Of a stretch of DNA of 47,286 nt, positions 27,364-35,447 are shown in pieces. This DNA comes from Clostridiales bacterium (GTDB taxonomy: Bacteria; Bacillota; Clostridia; Lachnospirales; WQUN01): positions 1-47,286 of the forward strand of contig JAISZB010000033.1 in the NCBI GenBank assembly GCA_031269465.1. Reading direction: 5' to 3'. Within the stretch, counting starts at the first letter, position 1; each line of letters starts with the position of its first letter. Under the pieces are notes generated by a model, which was not told where the DNA came from, made no database searches, and worked only from the letters and a program-made list of their open reading frames with translations. The translations under genes were made by a program, and so were the position numbers.

Positions 27364-28356
27364 CTAAACCTCGTTCACCACGTTTGCGGGCCGTTTGCCT
27401 TCATGAAGCAATATGATATTCTTCCACATATTGATGTGTCCTCGACGGATTGCGCCAAGTGTAATGCCTCCGAAATGAGGCGAATAAATTACTCTGCCTC
27501 GCACAGCTTCAGGCAGATCAACAACTGGATTGTCCGCAGTTGTAGGCTCCGGCGCGATAGTATCCAACCCCGCGCCCGCAATTGAGCCTGTGATTATAGC
27601 CTCGCGCAAAGCGAGATTGTCAACGATTTCTCCTCTGGCGGTATTGATGAGATATGCAGTAGGCTTCATTTTAGACAAAAAATCCGCATTGACGAGATTT
27701 TCGGTCTCAGCGGTCACAGCGGCATGGATGCTTATAAAATCGCATTTTGCCGCCAACTCGTCAACCGTCAGATATGTCGCCCCCAATGCCGCCTCTTTTT
27801 CCTCACTGAGCCGGAACACATCATAGTAATACACCTTGCTTCCGAAAGCGCGAAGCCTCGAAGCCGTTGCCTGGCCGATGTCCCCAAAGCCAAGAAGCCC
27901 CACAGAGCAGTCTCCAAGCTCAGTAATTCCCTCAATCATGGCTTGCTCCTTCGCCTTCATCTGCAAACCCGACCTCACCTGCGCATCTCCTTTGACGACG
28001 CGCCGCAAAATCCCCAACATTAGGAGAATTGCCTGCTCCGCAACCGCTCCCGCATTGATCCCCTTATTATTGCAAACATAGATGCCTCTCTCGGTCGCCG
28101 CCTTTATATCCACTCCTTCATAGCCAACGCCTTCGGAATGGATGAGCTTCAACTTTGGAAACGCTTCTATCACCTTCCTGCTGACTTTCGCAATGGCGTC
28201 AACCAGCGCAACCTCCGTCTCAGGATCGGCCTTCTCCAGAATCACCTCGTCTGGCGTACCGCGCTCAAAAAATGTCATCTCTGCAAAATCAGGAAATCCA
28301 GCCTCCGGCTTATTCTTTTCATATCGGGCTTTGGAACCCACAATCAAGATCTTCAT
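27364..28356 (-). CDS. D-isomer-specific 2-hydroxyacid dehydrogenase
   Basis: ATG 28356 is chosen because AAGGAG lies 8 nt upstream, while the first in-frame ATG (28362) is too close to it. The 330-residue protein has an N-terminal substrate domain (LIHSEGVGYEGVDIKAATER), the NAD-binding motif VGLLGFGDIGQATA (about 155) and the catalytic set Arg in NTARGEIVD, Glu in APEPTT and His in SPHFGGIT. It oxidises D-2-hydroxyacids or reduces 2-ketoacids with NAD(P). The substrate (for example glyoxylate, phosphoglycerate or hydroxypyruvate) cannot be read from the sequence. The gene stands alone. Confidence 0.93.
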   Translation of the reverse strand: MKILIVGSKARYEKNKPEAGFPDFAEMTFFERGTPDEVILEKADPETEVALVDAIAKVSRKVIEAFPKLKLIHSEGVGYEGVDIKAATERGIYVCNNKGINAGAVAEQAILLMLGILRRVVKGDAQVRSGLQMKAKEQAMIEGITELGDCSVGLLGFGDIGQATASRLRAFGSKVYYYDVFRLSEEKEAALGATYLTVDELAAKCDFISIHAAVTAETENLVNADFLSKMKPTAYLINTARGEIVDNLALREAIITGSIAGAGLDTIAPEPTTADNPVVDLPEAVRGRVIYSPHFGGITLGAIRRGHINMWKNIILLHEGKRPANVVNEV

Positions 28357-28392
28357 AAGCATTTCTCCTTAAGGTTCAATCCTTGGACTACT

Positions 28393-28527
28393 TATACTGC
28401 TTTTCATATAAAACTGCCTTTTTTGGAGCTTGATTATACAGCGAGTGTAAATGCCGATTTCGGCATTTCTCACCATTTTATGGATAATCAAGCTCCAAAA
28501 AAGGAACATTTGATGAAAAGCGGTATA
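28393..28527 (+). repeat. PE element, reference full-length copy
   Basis: TATACTGCTTTTCATATAAAA, then CTGCCTTTTTTGGAGCTTGA, TTATACAGCGAGTG, AATGCCGATTTCGGCATTTC, CACCATTTTATGG, ATAATCAAGCTCCAAAAAAGG, and AACATTTGATGAAAAGCGG with a TATA end. All parts of the long form are present without the extra module. Confidence 0.95.
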
Positions 28528-28716
28528 TCCTCATGCTTTAAAATTCCGCATTCAAAGACGATAGCCTAGAATATGCGCACGCGCCTTTATACCAACGTTT
28601 TTTCAACCTTGGCAAAATCGGGATGGCGATATTTAAAGCAGCCAAATCATTTGGCGGATTCTAAGCAACTCGCCACATCCACACATCACGACGCTTAATT
28701 CTTCGGGCATGCCCAT

Positions 28717-28819
28717 TATACACCGATGCACAATCAAATGCACCGGTATTGGAGATTTTTACCCATGTCACGCCGCAGTCAATCTCCAAAACCGGAGCTT
28801 TCCTATGCGCGTCGGCATA
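28717..28819 (+). repeat. PE element, degenerate
   Basis: TATACACCGATGCACAATC and ATGCGCGTCGGCATA, with arms GCACCGGTATTGGAGA and the complementary TCTCCAAAACCGGAGC. Confidence 0.6.
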
Positions 28820-28878
28820 ATTAGAGTTGAAGCCGCAACCGCTCCGCAGATTCCAGGAATGAACCGAACGATCTCAAA

Positions 28879-28921
28879 CATGACGCCAATAGTCATGATC
28901 CATGACGCCAATAGTCATGAT
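28879..28921. repeat. 21-bp tandem duplication
   Basis: CATGACGCCAATAGTCATGA plus T occurs twice with one base between. Each unit has inverted symmetry (CATGA...TCATG). Confidence 0.8.
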
Positions 28922-29297
28922 AGGCGCTTGCGCAAGGTCAAACTCCAAAATCTGCGCTTTCCAGCATGCTATGTTTAAGATCCTTCTTAGCCTGCGCTGG
29001 GATGCGCTTCCCAACGTACAGGGATAGACGGATTATGCAGCAATCGCAATGCAATCACTCGCTTCTTTTAGCCTGTCCTTATGAAAAGGACGCTAATGCG
29101 CAAGGCGGCTCCGCCAGAAAGAATTTTCTTCACGCTAAGGGGTTCAAGCTCTTGCTGTCAAAGGATGTCAGTGCAGCAGCAGGCAGCCGGCATAAAGCGG
29201 CGCGGATAAGGAACCCGCCAAGCCGCCGTAAGGAGCAGGCGAGGAGCGGCATTGCCGCAAGCAATCTCGCGCTTTTTCTATGCATCCAAAGCTTCAA

Positions 29298-30476
29298 CTA
29301 GGAAAACGCCTGCCCCAAAGCCTTCATGCCCGCTTCAATCCTCTCGGGCGACTCATTGGAATAATTTAGGCGCAGGGCATTCTTTTTGGCGTTTTCAGCA
29401 TAAAAAACCTCACCTTGAATGTAAGCCACTTTTTTCTCTATCGCGAAAGGAAACTTAGCCGACGTGTCGGTTCCGTCCATAAACTCGCCCCATATAAACA
29501 ACCCTCCTTCAGGGTCGGTGTGTTTGAAGGAGTCAGGCATGTACCGCTTTATGGCATTCATCATAGCATCTTTTCGCTCTTTGTAGATAGGGAGGCTGCG
29601 TTTTATATTTGACAGGAAAAATTCCTTTTCAATATAGCGCTTGATTAGGTGTTGAGAGAGTGTTGCGGTATGGAGATCAACCCCTTGCTTCCCAATGGTC
29701 ATTTTACGTATGATTTCGGAAGGGCCGATGGAAAATCCGCATCTTAAGCCAGGTGAAATGGTTTTTGAAAAGCTTGAAACATAAACTACCACTCCCCTTT
29801 CATCCATCGCTTTCATCGGAGCAACTGCTTCCCCTGAGAAGCGAAGCCGTCCATAGGGATCATCCTCCATGATGATTGCTCCATGCCTCGAAGCCAGCTC
29901 TATAATGGCCTTGCGCCTTTCTAGAGGGCAGGTCTTGCCTGTTGGGTTTGAAAAAGTGGGAATTAAGTAAATGAGCTTTGGATGATATTCTAACAGCTTC
30001 CCCTCCAAATCAGCAAGATCAATGCCGCATTCATCAGCTTCGACTCCCACCGTCCTGGCATTATATGAGTTCAGCGTCTGCAGGAAGCCGAGAAAAGTCG
30101 GACGTTCCACCAGCACCGCGTCTCCTGGGTCAAGAAATGCCTTGCACAATAAATCCAAACCCTGTCCGCCTCCGCTGGTTATAAGAACATTTTCCACCGT
30201 TTGGCCTATTATCCCCAAATCTTTCACCTGTTCAAGCACGACCTCGCGAAATCCCGGGATTCCTTCGGTAACGCTGTATTGAAGCATGCCACGCACCGCA
30301 GAAGGATCGTAAAAGAATTCGCTTGCAATCTCGCTTAACTGCTGCACTGGCAAAGCATCTCCAGCTGGCAGCCCTCCGGCAAAGGAAATGACCTCTGGCT
30401 TGGATGTGAGTTTGAAGATCTCTCGAGTAGCGGTGCCGTTCATTCCGGCTAGAGCCTTGCTGAAAGTATAATCCAT
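29298..30476 (-). CDS. PLP-dependent aminotransferase, class I (LysN/2-aminoadipate type)
   Basis: ATG 30476 follows GGAGGAA, giving 392 residues; an earlier in-frame start would add a non-homologous leader. It is a fold-type I aminotransferase like the 2-aminoadipate/kynurenine group: ISFAGGLPAGDALP at the N terminus, TSGGGQGLDLLCKAFLDPGD, YLIPTFSNPTGKTCP, EDDPYGRLRFSG, the PLP lysine in VSSFSKTISPGLRCGF (about 238), and the C-terminal ALRLNYSNESPERIEAG. It transfers amino groups between an amino acid and a 2-ketoacid. No winged-helix domain is fused, so it is not a MocR regulator. Substrate range is unknown; an importer of amino acid type lies next to it. Confidence 0.92.
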   Translation of the reverse strand: MDYTFSKALAGMNGTATREIFKLTSKPEVISFAGGLPAGDALPVQQLSEIASEFFYDPSAVRGMLQYSVTEGIPGFREVVLEQVKDLGIIGQTVENVLITSGGGQGLDLLCKAFLDPGDAVLVERPTFLGFLQTLNSYNARTVGVEADECGIDLADLEGKLLEYHPKLIYLIPTFSNPTGKTCPLERRKAIIELASRHGAIIMEDDPYGRLRFSGEAVAPMKAMDERGVVVYVSSFSKTISPGLRCGFSIGPSEIIRKMTIGKQGVDLHTATLSQHLIKRYIEKEFFLSNIKRSLPIYKERKDAMMNAIKRYMPDSFKHTDPEGGLFIWGEFMDGTDTSAKFPFAIEKKVAYIQGEVFYAENAKKNALRLNYSNESPERIEAGMKALGQAFS

Positions 30477-30616
30477 CTCAATTATTCCTCCTGTGGATTT
30501 TAAGCGCGACGCGCATGTCCGATTTTTACAGTGATTATCGTGCGAATTGACGAGGTGTGCCAAAGCGCATTGGAAAGTAAAGATTTTAGGACTGGATTAG
30601 ACAGCGTGAAAGGGCA

Positions 30617-30668
30617 TATGCTGATTTGCATTTTAAAGTTCCTATTTTGGAGCCTGATTCATTGAAAG
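30617..30668 (+). repeat. PE left-half fragment
   Basis: CATATGCTGATTTGCATTTTA, AAGTTCCTATTTTGGAGCC, then TTGAAAGCATG leads directly into the next copy. Confidence 0.55.
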
Positions 30669-30801
30669 CATGCCGGTTTTCATGCAACGTTTCTTTTTTA
30701 GAGCTTGACTGTCCATTGAGGGGTGCGAAATGCCGATATCAATCGCGCTCGCTTTTATAATCTAGCTCTGAAAAAGGTAATTTTAAGAGAAAATCAGCAT
30801 A
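30669..30801 (-). repeat. PE element
   Basis: CATGCCGGTTTTCATGCAACG on the left and TTTAAGAGAAAATCAGCATA on the right. The inner part is CCATTGAGGGGTGCGAAATGC, then GATATCAATCGCGCTCGC (broken apex). Confidence 0.85.
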
Positions 30802-30878
30802 CCTGTTTTTGAGCTTGATTATACATAAAGTGGATAATCAAGCTCAAAAACAGGTACATTTGACTGCAAATCTGTATA
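30797..30878 (+). repeat. PE element, short, tandem with neighbours
   Basis: GCATACCTGTTTTTGAGCTTG, ATTATACATAAAGTGG, then ATAATCAAGCTCAAAAACAGG and TTTGACTGCAAATCTGTATA. A further right-half fragment follows to about 30955. Confidence 0.75.
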
Positions 30879-30948
30879 TATAATGTCTCAATGGATAATC
30901 AAGCTCTAAAATAGGTTGATTGCAAATCGGCGCATATGACTGCGCATC

Positions 30949-31041
30949 AATATAATTCTGCCTATTTTGGAGATGGATTATCCAGCTGGAAAGCGGAAAG
31001 CCCATCCTCAAAATAGGCGCGTTCAAATGCGCAGCCGCATA
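30949..31041 (+). repeat. PE element, diverged
   Basis: AATATAATTCTGCCTATTTTGG with GAGATGGATTATCC, paired with CATCCTCAAAATAGGCG and ending GCGCAGCCGCATA. Confidence 0.6.
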
Positions 31042-31067
31042 AAAATCGATTGTTAAGCGCAATAGCT

Positions 31068-31874
31068 TCATGCCAGAAGCAACCTGTCATTGGCAAGCTC
31101 GCCGCCTGAGGCCTGCTCAAACCTAAGCAGAAGATCTCTGACATGGAGACTTGACTTTTCTTCTCCTGATACATCGTATATGATCTGACCCTCGTTCATC
31201 ATGATCAGTCTATTTCCATATTTTATGGCATCTTTCATGTTGTGGGTGATCATAACGGCGGGGATGCGCTGCTCAGCCGTCAATTCACAGGTAATCTCCA
31301 TAACCTTTGCTGCGGTTTTGGGATCGAGGGCGGCTGTATGCTCGTCAAGCAGAAGCAGCCTAGGGCGGCGCAATGTGGCCATAAGCAACGTAAGCGCCTG
31401 GCGCTGTCCTCCCGAAAGCAGTCCGACCTTGCTGCTCATGCGAGTTTCCAAGCCCAGATCAAACTGCGCAAGCCGCTCCTGGAAAAAACTCGCCTCTTTC
31501 TTCTTAAGCGCTCTGCTGAGGTTGCGCCTGTCGCCTCGAAGCATCGCAAGCGCTAGATTTTCCTGAATTTCCATAGTCGCCGCAGTGCCCATCATTGGAT
31601 CCTGAAACACACGGCCGAAATACTTTGCGCGCTTGTGCTCGAGCATTTTGCTGAGATTGATTTCAACTCCATCAACATTCAGGGAGACGGTTCCTGAAGT
31701 GGGAGCGTGAAGCCCGCAGATGACATTTAGAAGAGTTGACTTTCCTGCGCCGTTTCCACCTATAACCGTAACAAAATCGTTCTCTCCCACATCTAGCGAA
31801 ACGCCGTCCAGGGCTAACTTTTCATTTACAGTGCCTTCATTGAAAACCTTCACTACTCGATCTAATTGCAGCAT
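31068..31874 (-). CDS. ABC importer ATP-binding protein, paralogue 2
   Basis: The 268-residue ATPase has Walker A GGNGAGKST, Q-loop FQDPMMGTAA, signature LSGGQRQ, Walker B LLLLDEHTAALD and MITHNM. Long stretches are identical or nearly so with the ATPase at 22320-23114 (GTVNEKLALDGVSL against GTVNEKFALNGVSL). It is the last gene of a three-gene importer operon, with 6 bp between its start and the permease stop. It couples ATP hydrolysis to amino-acid-type substrate import. Confidence 0.95.
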   Translation of the reverse strand: MLQLDRVVKVFNEGTVNEKLALDGVSLDVGENDFVTVIGGNGAGKSTLLNVICGLHAPTSGTVSLNVDGVEINLSKMLEHKRAKYFGRVFQDPMMGTAATMEIQENLALAMLRGDRRNLSRALKKKEASFFQERLAQFDLGLETRMSSKVGLLSGGQRQALTLLMATLRRPRLLLLDEHTAALDPKTAAKVMEITCELTAEQRIPAVMITHNMKDAIKYGNRLIMMNEGQIIYDVSGEEKSSLHVRDLLLRFEQASGGELANDRLLLA

Positions 31875-31880
31875 AAATAT

Positions 31881-32882
31881 TCACCTCTTGAATTCTATTT
31901 TTTGGTTCGCCCGCAACTGCGGCTCCATCATAAACTTCTCTTTTTTATCCGCCTTTCCAAACCCAAGCCTGTCTAGCGCAATCCTGGCAAGGCGCCTGAA
32001 GCGCGGCAATGAAATTGCAAGCACTACCATTGCGGCGGTGATGAGTTTTGTGTCGGTGGGAAGCAACAACCCATAGAAAATAATCAAGGTGATTATGATA
32101 TAGTACAACACGCTTCCCAACGCAACCAATGCTAGCTTTACATAAAAAGGTGAGCGCTTGCCCATGAAAGCCTCGCCCAGAATGATTGCCGCCAATCCCA
32201 TGACAATAGAGCCGGTGCCGACATTTGTGCCGCCATAGCTCATATGCTGGGCGACAAGCGCGCCAGCCATGGCAATCAAGCCATTTGAGAGACAGAGCGT
32301 TAAGATCTTCATAGAATCAGTGTCAATTCCCTGAGCGCGGCACATGCGCTCGTTGCTCCCTGTAGCCCGCATCGCGGCGCCTACCTGGGTTCCAAAGAAC
32401 CAGTACAGCAGTGCGATAACCAAAGCGCAGGCCGTCAGGCCGACAACTGCCGTAGATGTATGCGTTGCGATTTGGCGTTCCATCCCCATATCCATAAAAG
32501 CATTCTTAAGCGGCGCCAGAATCGACTGGGAAGACTGAATTGAAACGCTTGTGCCTCCGTTCATAATTCGGATGTTGATGGAGTACAGGGCTATCATAGT
32601 CAAAATGCCTGATAGCACGGCAGGTATTTTTAGCTTGGTATGAAGCAGCCCTGTGCAAAGCCCCGCGAAAATCCCGATTAACGCCGCTAAAAGCGTTGCT
32701 ATAAGAGGGGAGATGTCTTCGTTGATAAATTGCAGTCCCACCGCGCAGCCTAAGGACACAGTACCCTCAGCGGTCAAATCAGGAAAATCCAAAATACGGA
32801 AGGTGAGGTAAACGCCGATTCCGAGTACAGCCCAAAGCAGACCTTGCCCGATGCCGCCGTAAACTGATATTATAACGCCCAT
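31881..32882 (-). CDS. ABC importer permease, paralogue 2
   Basis: The 333-residue polytopic membrane protein corresponds to the permease at 21406-22320: VYLTFRILDFPDLTAEGTVSL, LLHTKLKIPAVLSGILTMIA and the coupling loop AMRATGSNERMCRAQGID. It has a longer charged C-terminal tail (LDRLGFGKADKKEKF). It starts with GAGGCAC-type weak pairing upstream in a 70-bp gap after the binding-protein gene. Together with its neighbours it forms the importer complex in the membrane. Confidence 0.92.
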   Translation of the reverse strand: MGVIISVYGGIGQGLLWAVLGIGVYLTFRILDFPDLTAEGTVSLGCAVGLQFINEDISPLIATLLAALIGIFAGLCTGLLHTKLKIPAVLSGILTMIALYSINIRIMNGGTSVSIQSSQSILAPLKNAFMDMGMERQIATHTSTAVVGLTACALVIALLYWFFGTQVGAAMRATGSNERMCRAQGIDTDSMKILTLCLSNGLIAMAGALVAQHMSYGGTNVGTGSIVMGLAAIILGEAFMGKRSPFYVKLALVALGSVLYYIIITLIIFYGLLLPTDTKLITAAMVVLAISLPRFRRLARIALDRLGFGKADKKEKFMMEPQLRANQKIEFKR

Positions 32883-32952
32883 ACTGTGCCTCCTTCATGC
32901 CGGCGGCCATGTGAATTGGACTCCCCCATGGCCGCCGCTTGGCATTCATCCT

Positions 32953-33996
32953 TTATTCGGCGCTGCCGGTATTTTCAGCGGCTTGGCTTGAAAAGCGATC
33001 CTTTAGCGCCTGCGGAATTTCAAAGTCTATGGCAGCTGCGGCTTCTTCATCGAGAGAAAGCCTCAACTTATCGGCGCCTTGGAAGTAAACAGGTATATCT
33101 TCCGCTTTTTTCGCGCCAGTAAGTATATCCCAAGCGATCTCCGCCGTAACCACGCCCATGTCGTAATAAGCAAATCCAAAGGCTGCAATCGCCCCGGTAT
33201 CCGTCATGAGTCCGCCGTCGTTTACCACCATGGGAAGGCGGGTGATATCCTGGTTTAGGGTCTTTATTTGGGCCTTGCCGTCTCCGATCATATTGTCCGC
33301 GCCCAGGTAGATTCCTTGAATCTCTTTATCCGCGGCAATTGCAGAGAAGACAGCTTGAAGCTCGCTGGTGCTCGCGATTACTTTATTCACAAGCTCAATG
33401 CCTCTGGAATCGCATTCCTCTTTAAGCCAATTGTACTGGGATATTGCGTTTGGCTCTGCGCTATGTATGATTGCTATCTTCTTTACGGGTACATCGCCAT
33501 ATAGCTCTTGGAATAAATCAACCTGCTCCTTGATAGGATTGCGATCCGAAGCTCCGGTAATGTTGCCGCCAGTTTTTTCATAGCTTTCCACCAAGCCTGT
33601 TTCAGGATCGGCAGGATCTGTGATGCAGCTGAACACGACGGGAATTTCACCGTCAGCCGCTGATTTTGCGGTTGTAGCCGAAGGAGTGGCGATAGCCAGA
33701 ATCAAGTCAATGCTTTTTGAGACGAATGTTGTAGCAATCGTCTGCGCCTGAGCGACATCAGCGTTTGCGTTTTTGACGTCAAACTCAATGGATTTGCCCC
33801 CGGCCGCAGCCAACTCATTCAGTTTATCTTCAAAGCCCTGCCGCGCAAGATCAAGCGGCGTAACAGTTACAAACTGACTGATGCCGACTGTGAAAACATC
33901 CTTTGACTTGCCCCCGCTCGAACAACCGGCTAGCGCAAAAGCCGAAGCAAGCAAAATGGCAGGCAGTTTTGCGACATACTTTTTGAGTTTCCCCAT
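32953..33996 (-). CDS. ABC importer substrate-binding lipoprotein, paralogue 2
   Basis: ATG 33996 is preferred, with AGGAGG 12 nt upstream; a GTG at 34005 is only 3 nt from that site. The signal (LPAILLASAFALAGC) ends in lipobox LAGC, so the mature protein is lipid-anchored. The 347-residue protein is an ABC_sub_bind family member: FTVGISQFVTVTPLDLARQG, DLILAIATPSATTAKSAADG, VVFSCITDPADPETGLV, NITGASDRNP and KKIAIIHSAEPN. The shared pattern with 20163-21158 points to a TrpX-like role in aromatic or related amino acid uptake. Its leader contains a promoter followed by a strong terminator, suggesting attenuation. Confidence 0.9.
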   Translation of the reverse strand: MGKLKKYVAKLPAILLASAFALAGCSSGGKSKDVFTVGISQFVTVTPLDLARQGFEDKLNELAAAGGKSIEFDVKNANADVAQAQTIATTFVSKSIDLILAIATPSATTAKSAADGEIPVVFSCITDPADPETGLVESYEKTGGNITGASDRNPIKEQVDLFQELYGDVPVKKIAIIHSAEPNAISQYNWLKEECDSRGIELVNKVIASTSELQAVFSAIAADKEIQGIYLGADNMIGDGKAQIKTLNQDITRLPMVVNDGGLMTDTGAIAAFGFAYYDMGVVTAEIAWDILTGAKKAEDIPVYFQGADKLRLSLDEEAAAAIDFEIPQALKDRFSSQAAENTGSAE

Positions 33997-34019
33997 TCTA
34001 AACACGCTCCTCCTATTTT

Positions 34020-34074
34020 TATACCGATTTGCAGTCCAATTAATAGAGTAGGAACTTTGAAGGCAAATCAGTAT
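34020..34074 (-). repeat. PE element, 55-bp deletion form in a leader
   Basis: TATACCGATTTGCAGTCC on the left and GAAGGCAAATCAGTAT on the right around 20 bp. It sits between the leader terminator and the ribosome site of the importer operon 2. Confidence 0.8.
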
Positions 34075-34082
34075 GATTGCAC

Positions 34083-34124
34083 AAAAAAACGCAGCAATGA
34101 GGCTTATTCAGCCTCATTGCTGCG
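34083..34124 (-). terminator. Intrinsic terminator in the leader of importer operon 2
   Basis: On the minus strand a perfect 15-bp stem (34110-34124 with 34090-34104, beginning CGCAGCAATGAGGCT) with a 5-nt loop is followed by seven T. It lies 40-80 nt downstream of a consensus promoter and about 85 nt before the binding-protein start codon. Confidence 0.88.
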
Positions 34125-34172
34125 CAGTTCGCGAAAAACTATAAAGAAAAGGGCAATTCCTACTTTGTTAAG

Positions 34173-34201
34173 ATTATAACACGACTTTAAGAAGATGTCA
34201 A
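34173..34201 (-). promoter_or_regulatory. Consensus sigma-A promoter of importer operon 2
   Basis: Reading the minus strand, TTGACA (34201-34196) and TATAAT (34178-34173) are separated by exactly 17 bp, both perfect matches. The expected start is near 34166, giving a leader of about 170 nt with the terminator inside. Confidence 0.88.
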
Positions 34202-34277
34202 TTAAAATCTTAGTTGAAAATTACCGCATTCAAACGCCCATCTATGCACGAAAATGACAAAACAAACTTTAAAGGGC

Positions 34278-34994
34278 TCAGCCACTGCGCAGAAGACTGG
34301 CATAATCCTCCGGATTCGAAAGAATCCATTGAACATGTCCAAATCCTCGCTGAGTCAAAACACGGCATCTGCTTCCCTTTTTCTTAAGTTTTGATATTGA
34401 GTAGCGGCATGGATCCTTTTCTCCGTAAAGAAATATAACATTTTCAGAATCCAAGCAAGGATCATGCTCAATGCCAATATCATCAGTCATATTCTTTATA
34501 CTGGCGATGTCATAATGAGCCGTTATTTTTTTCATCATTGGCGCAAGCTGCGGATACAGACTCTCCACTCCTAACTTGGCATGGGGATTTTTCCTGCACT
34601 TTTCTGTTATGGCAATTTGGGATTTAACGAAAAGAAACTTCAGCAGAGGATTCATCCTCTGAAAAGGAGCGCCATCCAAAACGAGCCTCTTCACCTCAAA
34701 TTCTTTGCGCCGAAACAATTCGAAAGCTGCAAGCGCGCCCATCGAAAGGCCTGCAACGGCTTGCAAGGAGCTTATGCCCTGAGTCTTCAAATATTCGGAA
34801 ATTAAATCCGCTTCTTTGCTACGGCTTTCATATACCGAATTGTCTGCTAAATTGTGCCCGTCCAGTGTCGGACATATAAGATAGCAGTCTTGCAAATATG
34901 GATAAAGCCCTTCAAAGCAACTTCCGTCGCACTTAGCAGGATGGATTAGAAGCACAGCTGGATTTTTGCAAGAGCCGCAAGTTATAAACTCCAT
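34278..34994 (-). CDS. Alpha/beta hydrolase
   Basis: ATG 34994 has TTGGAG at 7 nt and lies about 65 nt behind a good promoter; an in-frame TTG at 35054 would start nearly at the transcription start and inside an inverted repeat, so it is not chosen. The 238-residue protein has the nucleophile elbow AGLSMGALAAFE (Ser about 86), the acidic residue in FLYGEKDPCR and the histidine in RGFGHVQWIL, with the HPAKCDGSCFEGLYPYL loop as oxyanion region (HP instead of the common HG). It is a cytoplasmic esterase or lipase-like enzyme of unknown substrate. Several cysteines near the N terminus are unusual. Confidence 0.85.
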   Translation of the reverse strand: MEFITCGSCKNPAVLLIHPAKCDGSCFEGLYPYLQDCYLICPTLDGHNLADNSVYESRSKEADLISEYLKTQGISSLQAVAGLSMGALAAFELFRRKEFEVKRLVLDGAPFQRMNPLLKFLFVKSQIAITEKCRKNPHAKLGVESLYPQLAPMMKKITAHYDIASIKNMTDDIGIEHDPCLDSENVIFLYGEKDPCRYSISKLKKKGSRCRVLTQRGFGHVQWILSNPEDYASLLRSG

Positions 34995-35042
34995 TAAGTT
35001 ACTCCAATCCGCGCAAATATGCCAATGCGCATACTTAAACTC

Positions 35043-35060
35043 AGTTAGCTTCAACTAACT
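35043..35060. promoter_or_regulatory. Candidate operator at a transcription start
   Basis: AGTTAG-N6-CTAACT, a perfect 6+6 inverted repeat, covers the predicted start site and first transcribed bases of the alpha/beta hydrolase gene, a position suited to a repressor. No repressor gene is present nearby. Confidence 0.4.
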
Positions 35061-35065
35061 ATACA

Positions 35066-35094
35066 AGTATATATCCTGCTGCAATCTTTGTCAA
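35066..35094 (-). promoter_or_regulatory. Sigma-A promoter of the alpha/beta hydrolase gene
   Basis: On the minus strand TTGACA (35094-35089) and TATACT (35071-35066) have a 17-bp spacer. The start is expected near 35059. Confidence 0.75.
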
Positions 35095-35447
35095 TGCAAG
35101 AAGAGCAGCCTATGGCGGCTTGCATAAATTCCTGGCAAAGGCTCATATTTGAAGCAAGCCTCCAAATGAAGCAACCCTAATAAAAAAGGATTAACCATAT
35201 ATTGGTTAACCCTCTTCCAAGGACAAAAAACAATCGCAATCCGATCCTGAAGTTTCAGAGCAAGTAATGGGGCTAAAATTAATCAGAGCCATACTTAACC
35301 TTAGAATCCTAAATTGTTTGCATTCGCTTTATTTAGGATAAGCTCAAAAACGCAGAAGGAGATTCATAACAGAATCGCGCCTGCTTTAAAAATTTCTGGC
35401 AACGTTTCGAAAACTAATTATGGCTAGCCAGCCACGCATCCAAGAAA
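35095..35447. other. Intergenic region with a terminator
   Basis: Apart from the hairpin at 35182-35212 no gene, PE copy or other structure was seen. Confidence 0.5.
35182..35212 (-). terminator. Intrinsic terminator
   Basis: On the minus strand GGGTTAACC-AATATAT-GGTTAATCC (one mismatched pair) is followed by six T. It lies downstream of the small membrane protein gene at 35448-35741 and upstream of the hydrolase promoter. Confidence 0.65.

Larger units (their letters stand above)
28528..29297. other. 770-bp gene-free region with a weak transposase-like trace
   Basis: It holds a degenerate PE (28717-28819) and a 21-bp tandem repeat (28879-28921). A plus-strand frame to 29301 (with CPYEKDANAQ and ARKNFLHAKGFKLLLSKDVS) faintly recalls the C-terminal part of IS1182-type transposases, but it has no ribosome site and the resemblance is too weak to call. 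Confidence 0.4.

Noticed and set aside
28966..29301. IS1182-type transposase fragment
   Set aside because: Only a faint resemblance of a few residues; no catalytic motif could be aligned.
34083..34201. T-box riboswitch upstream of the importer operon
   Set aside because: The leader is only about 85 nt to the terminator and no conserved T-box sequence was found.
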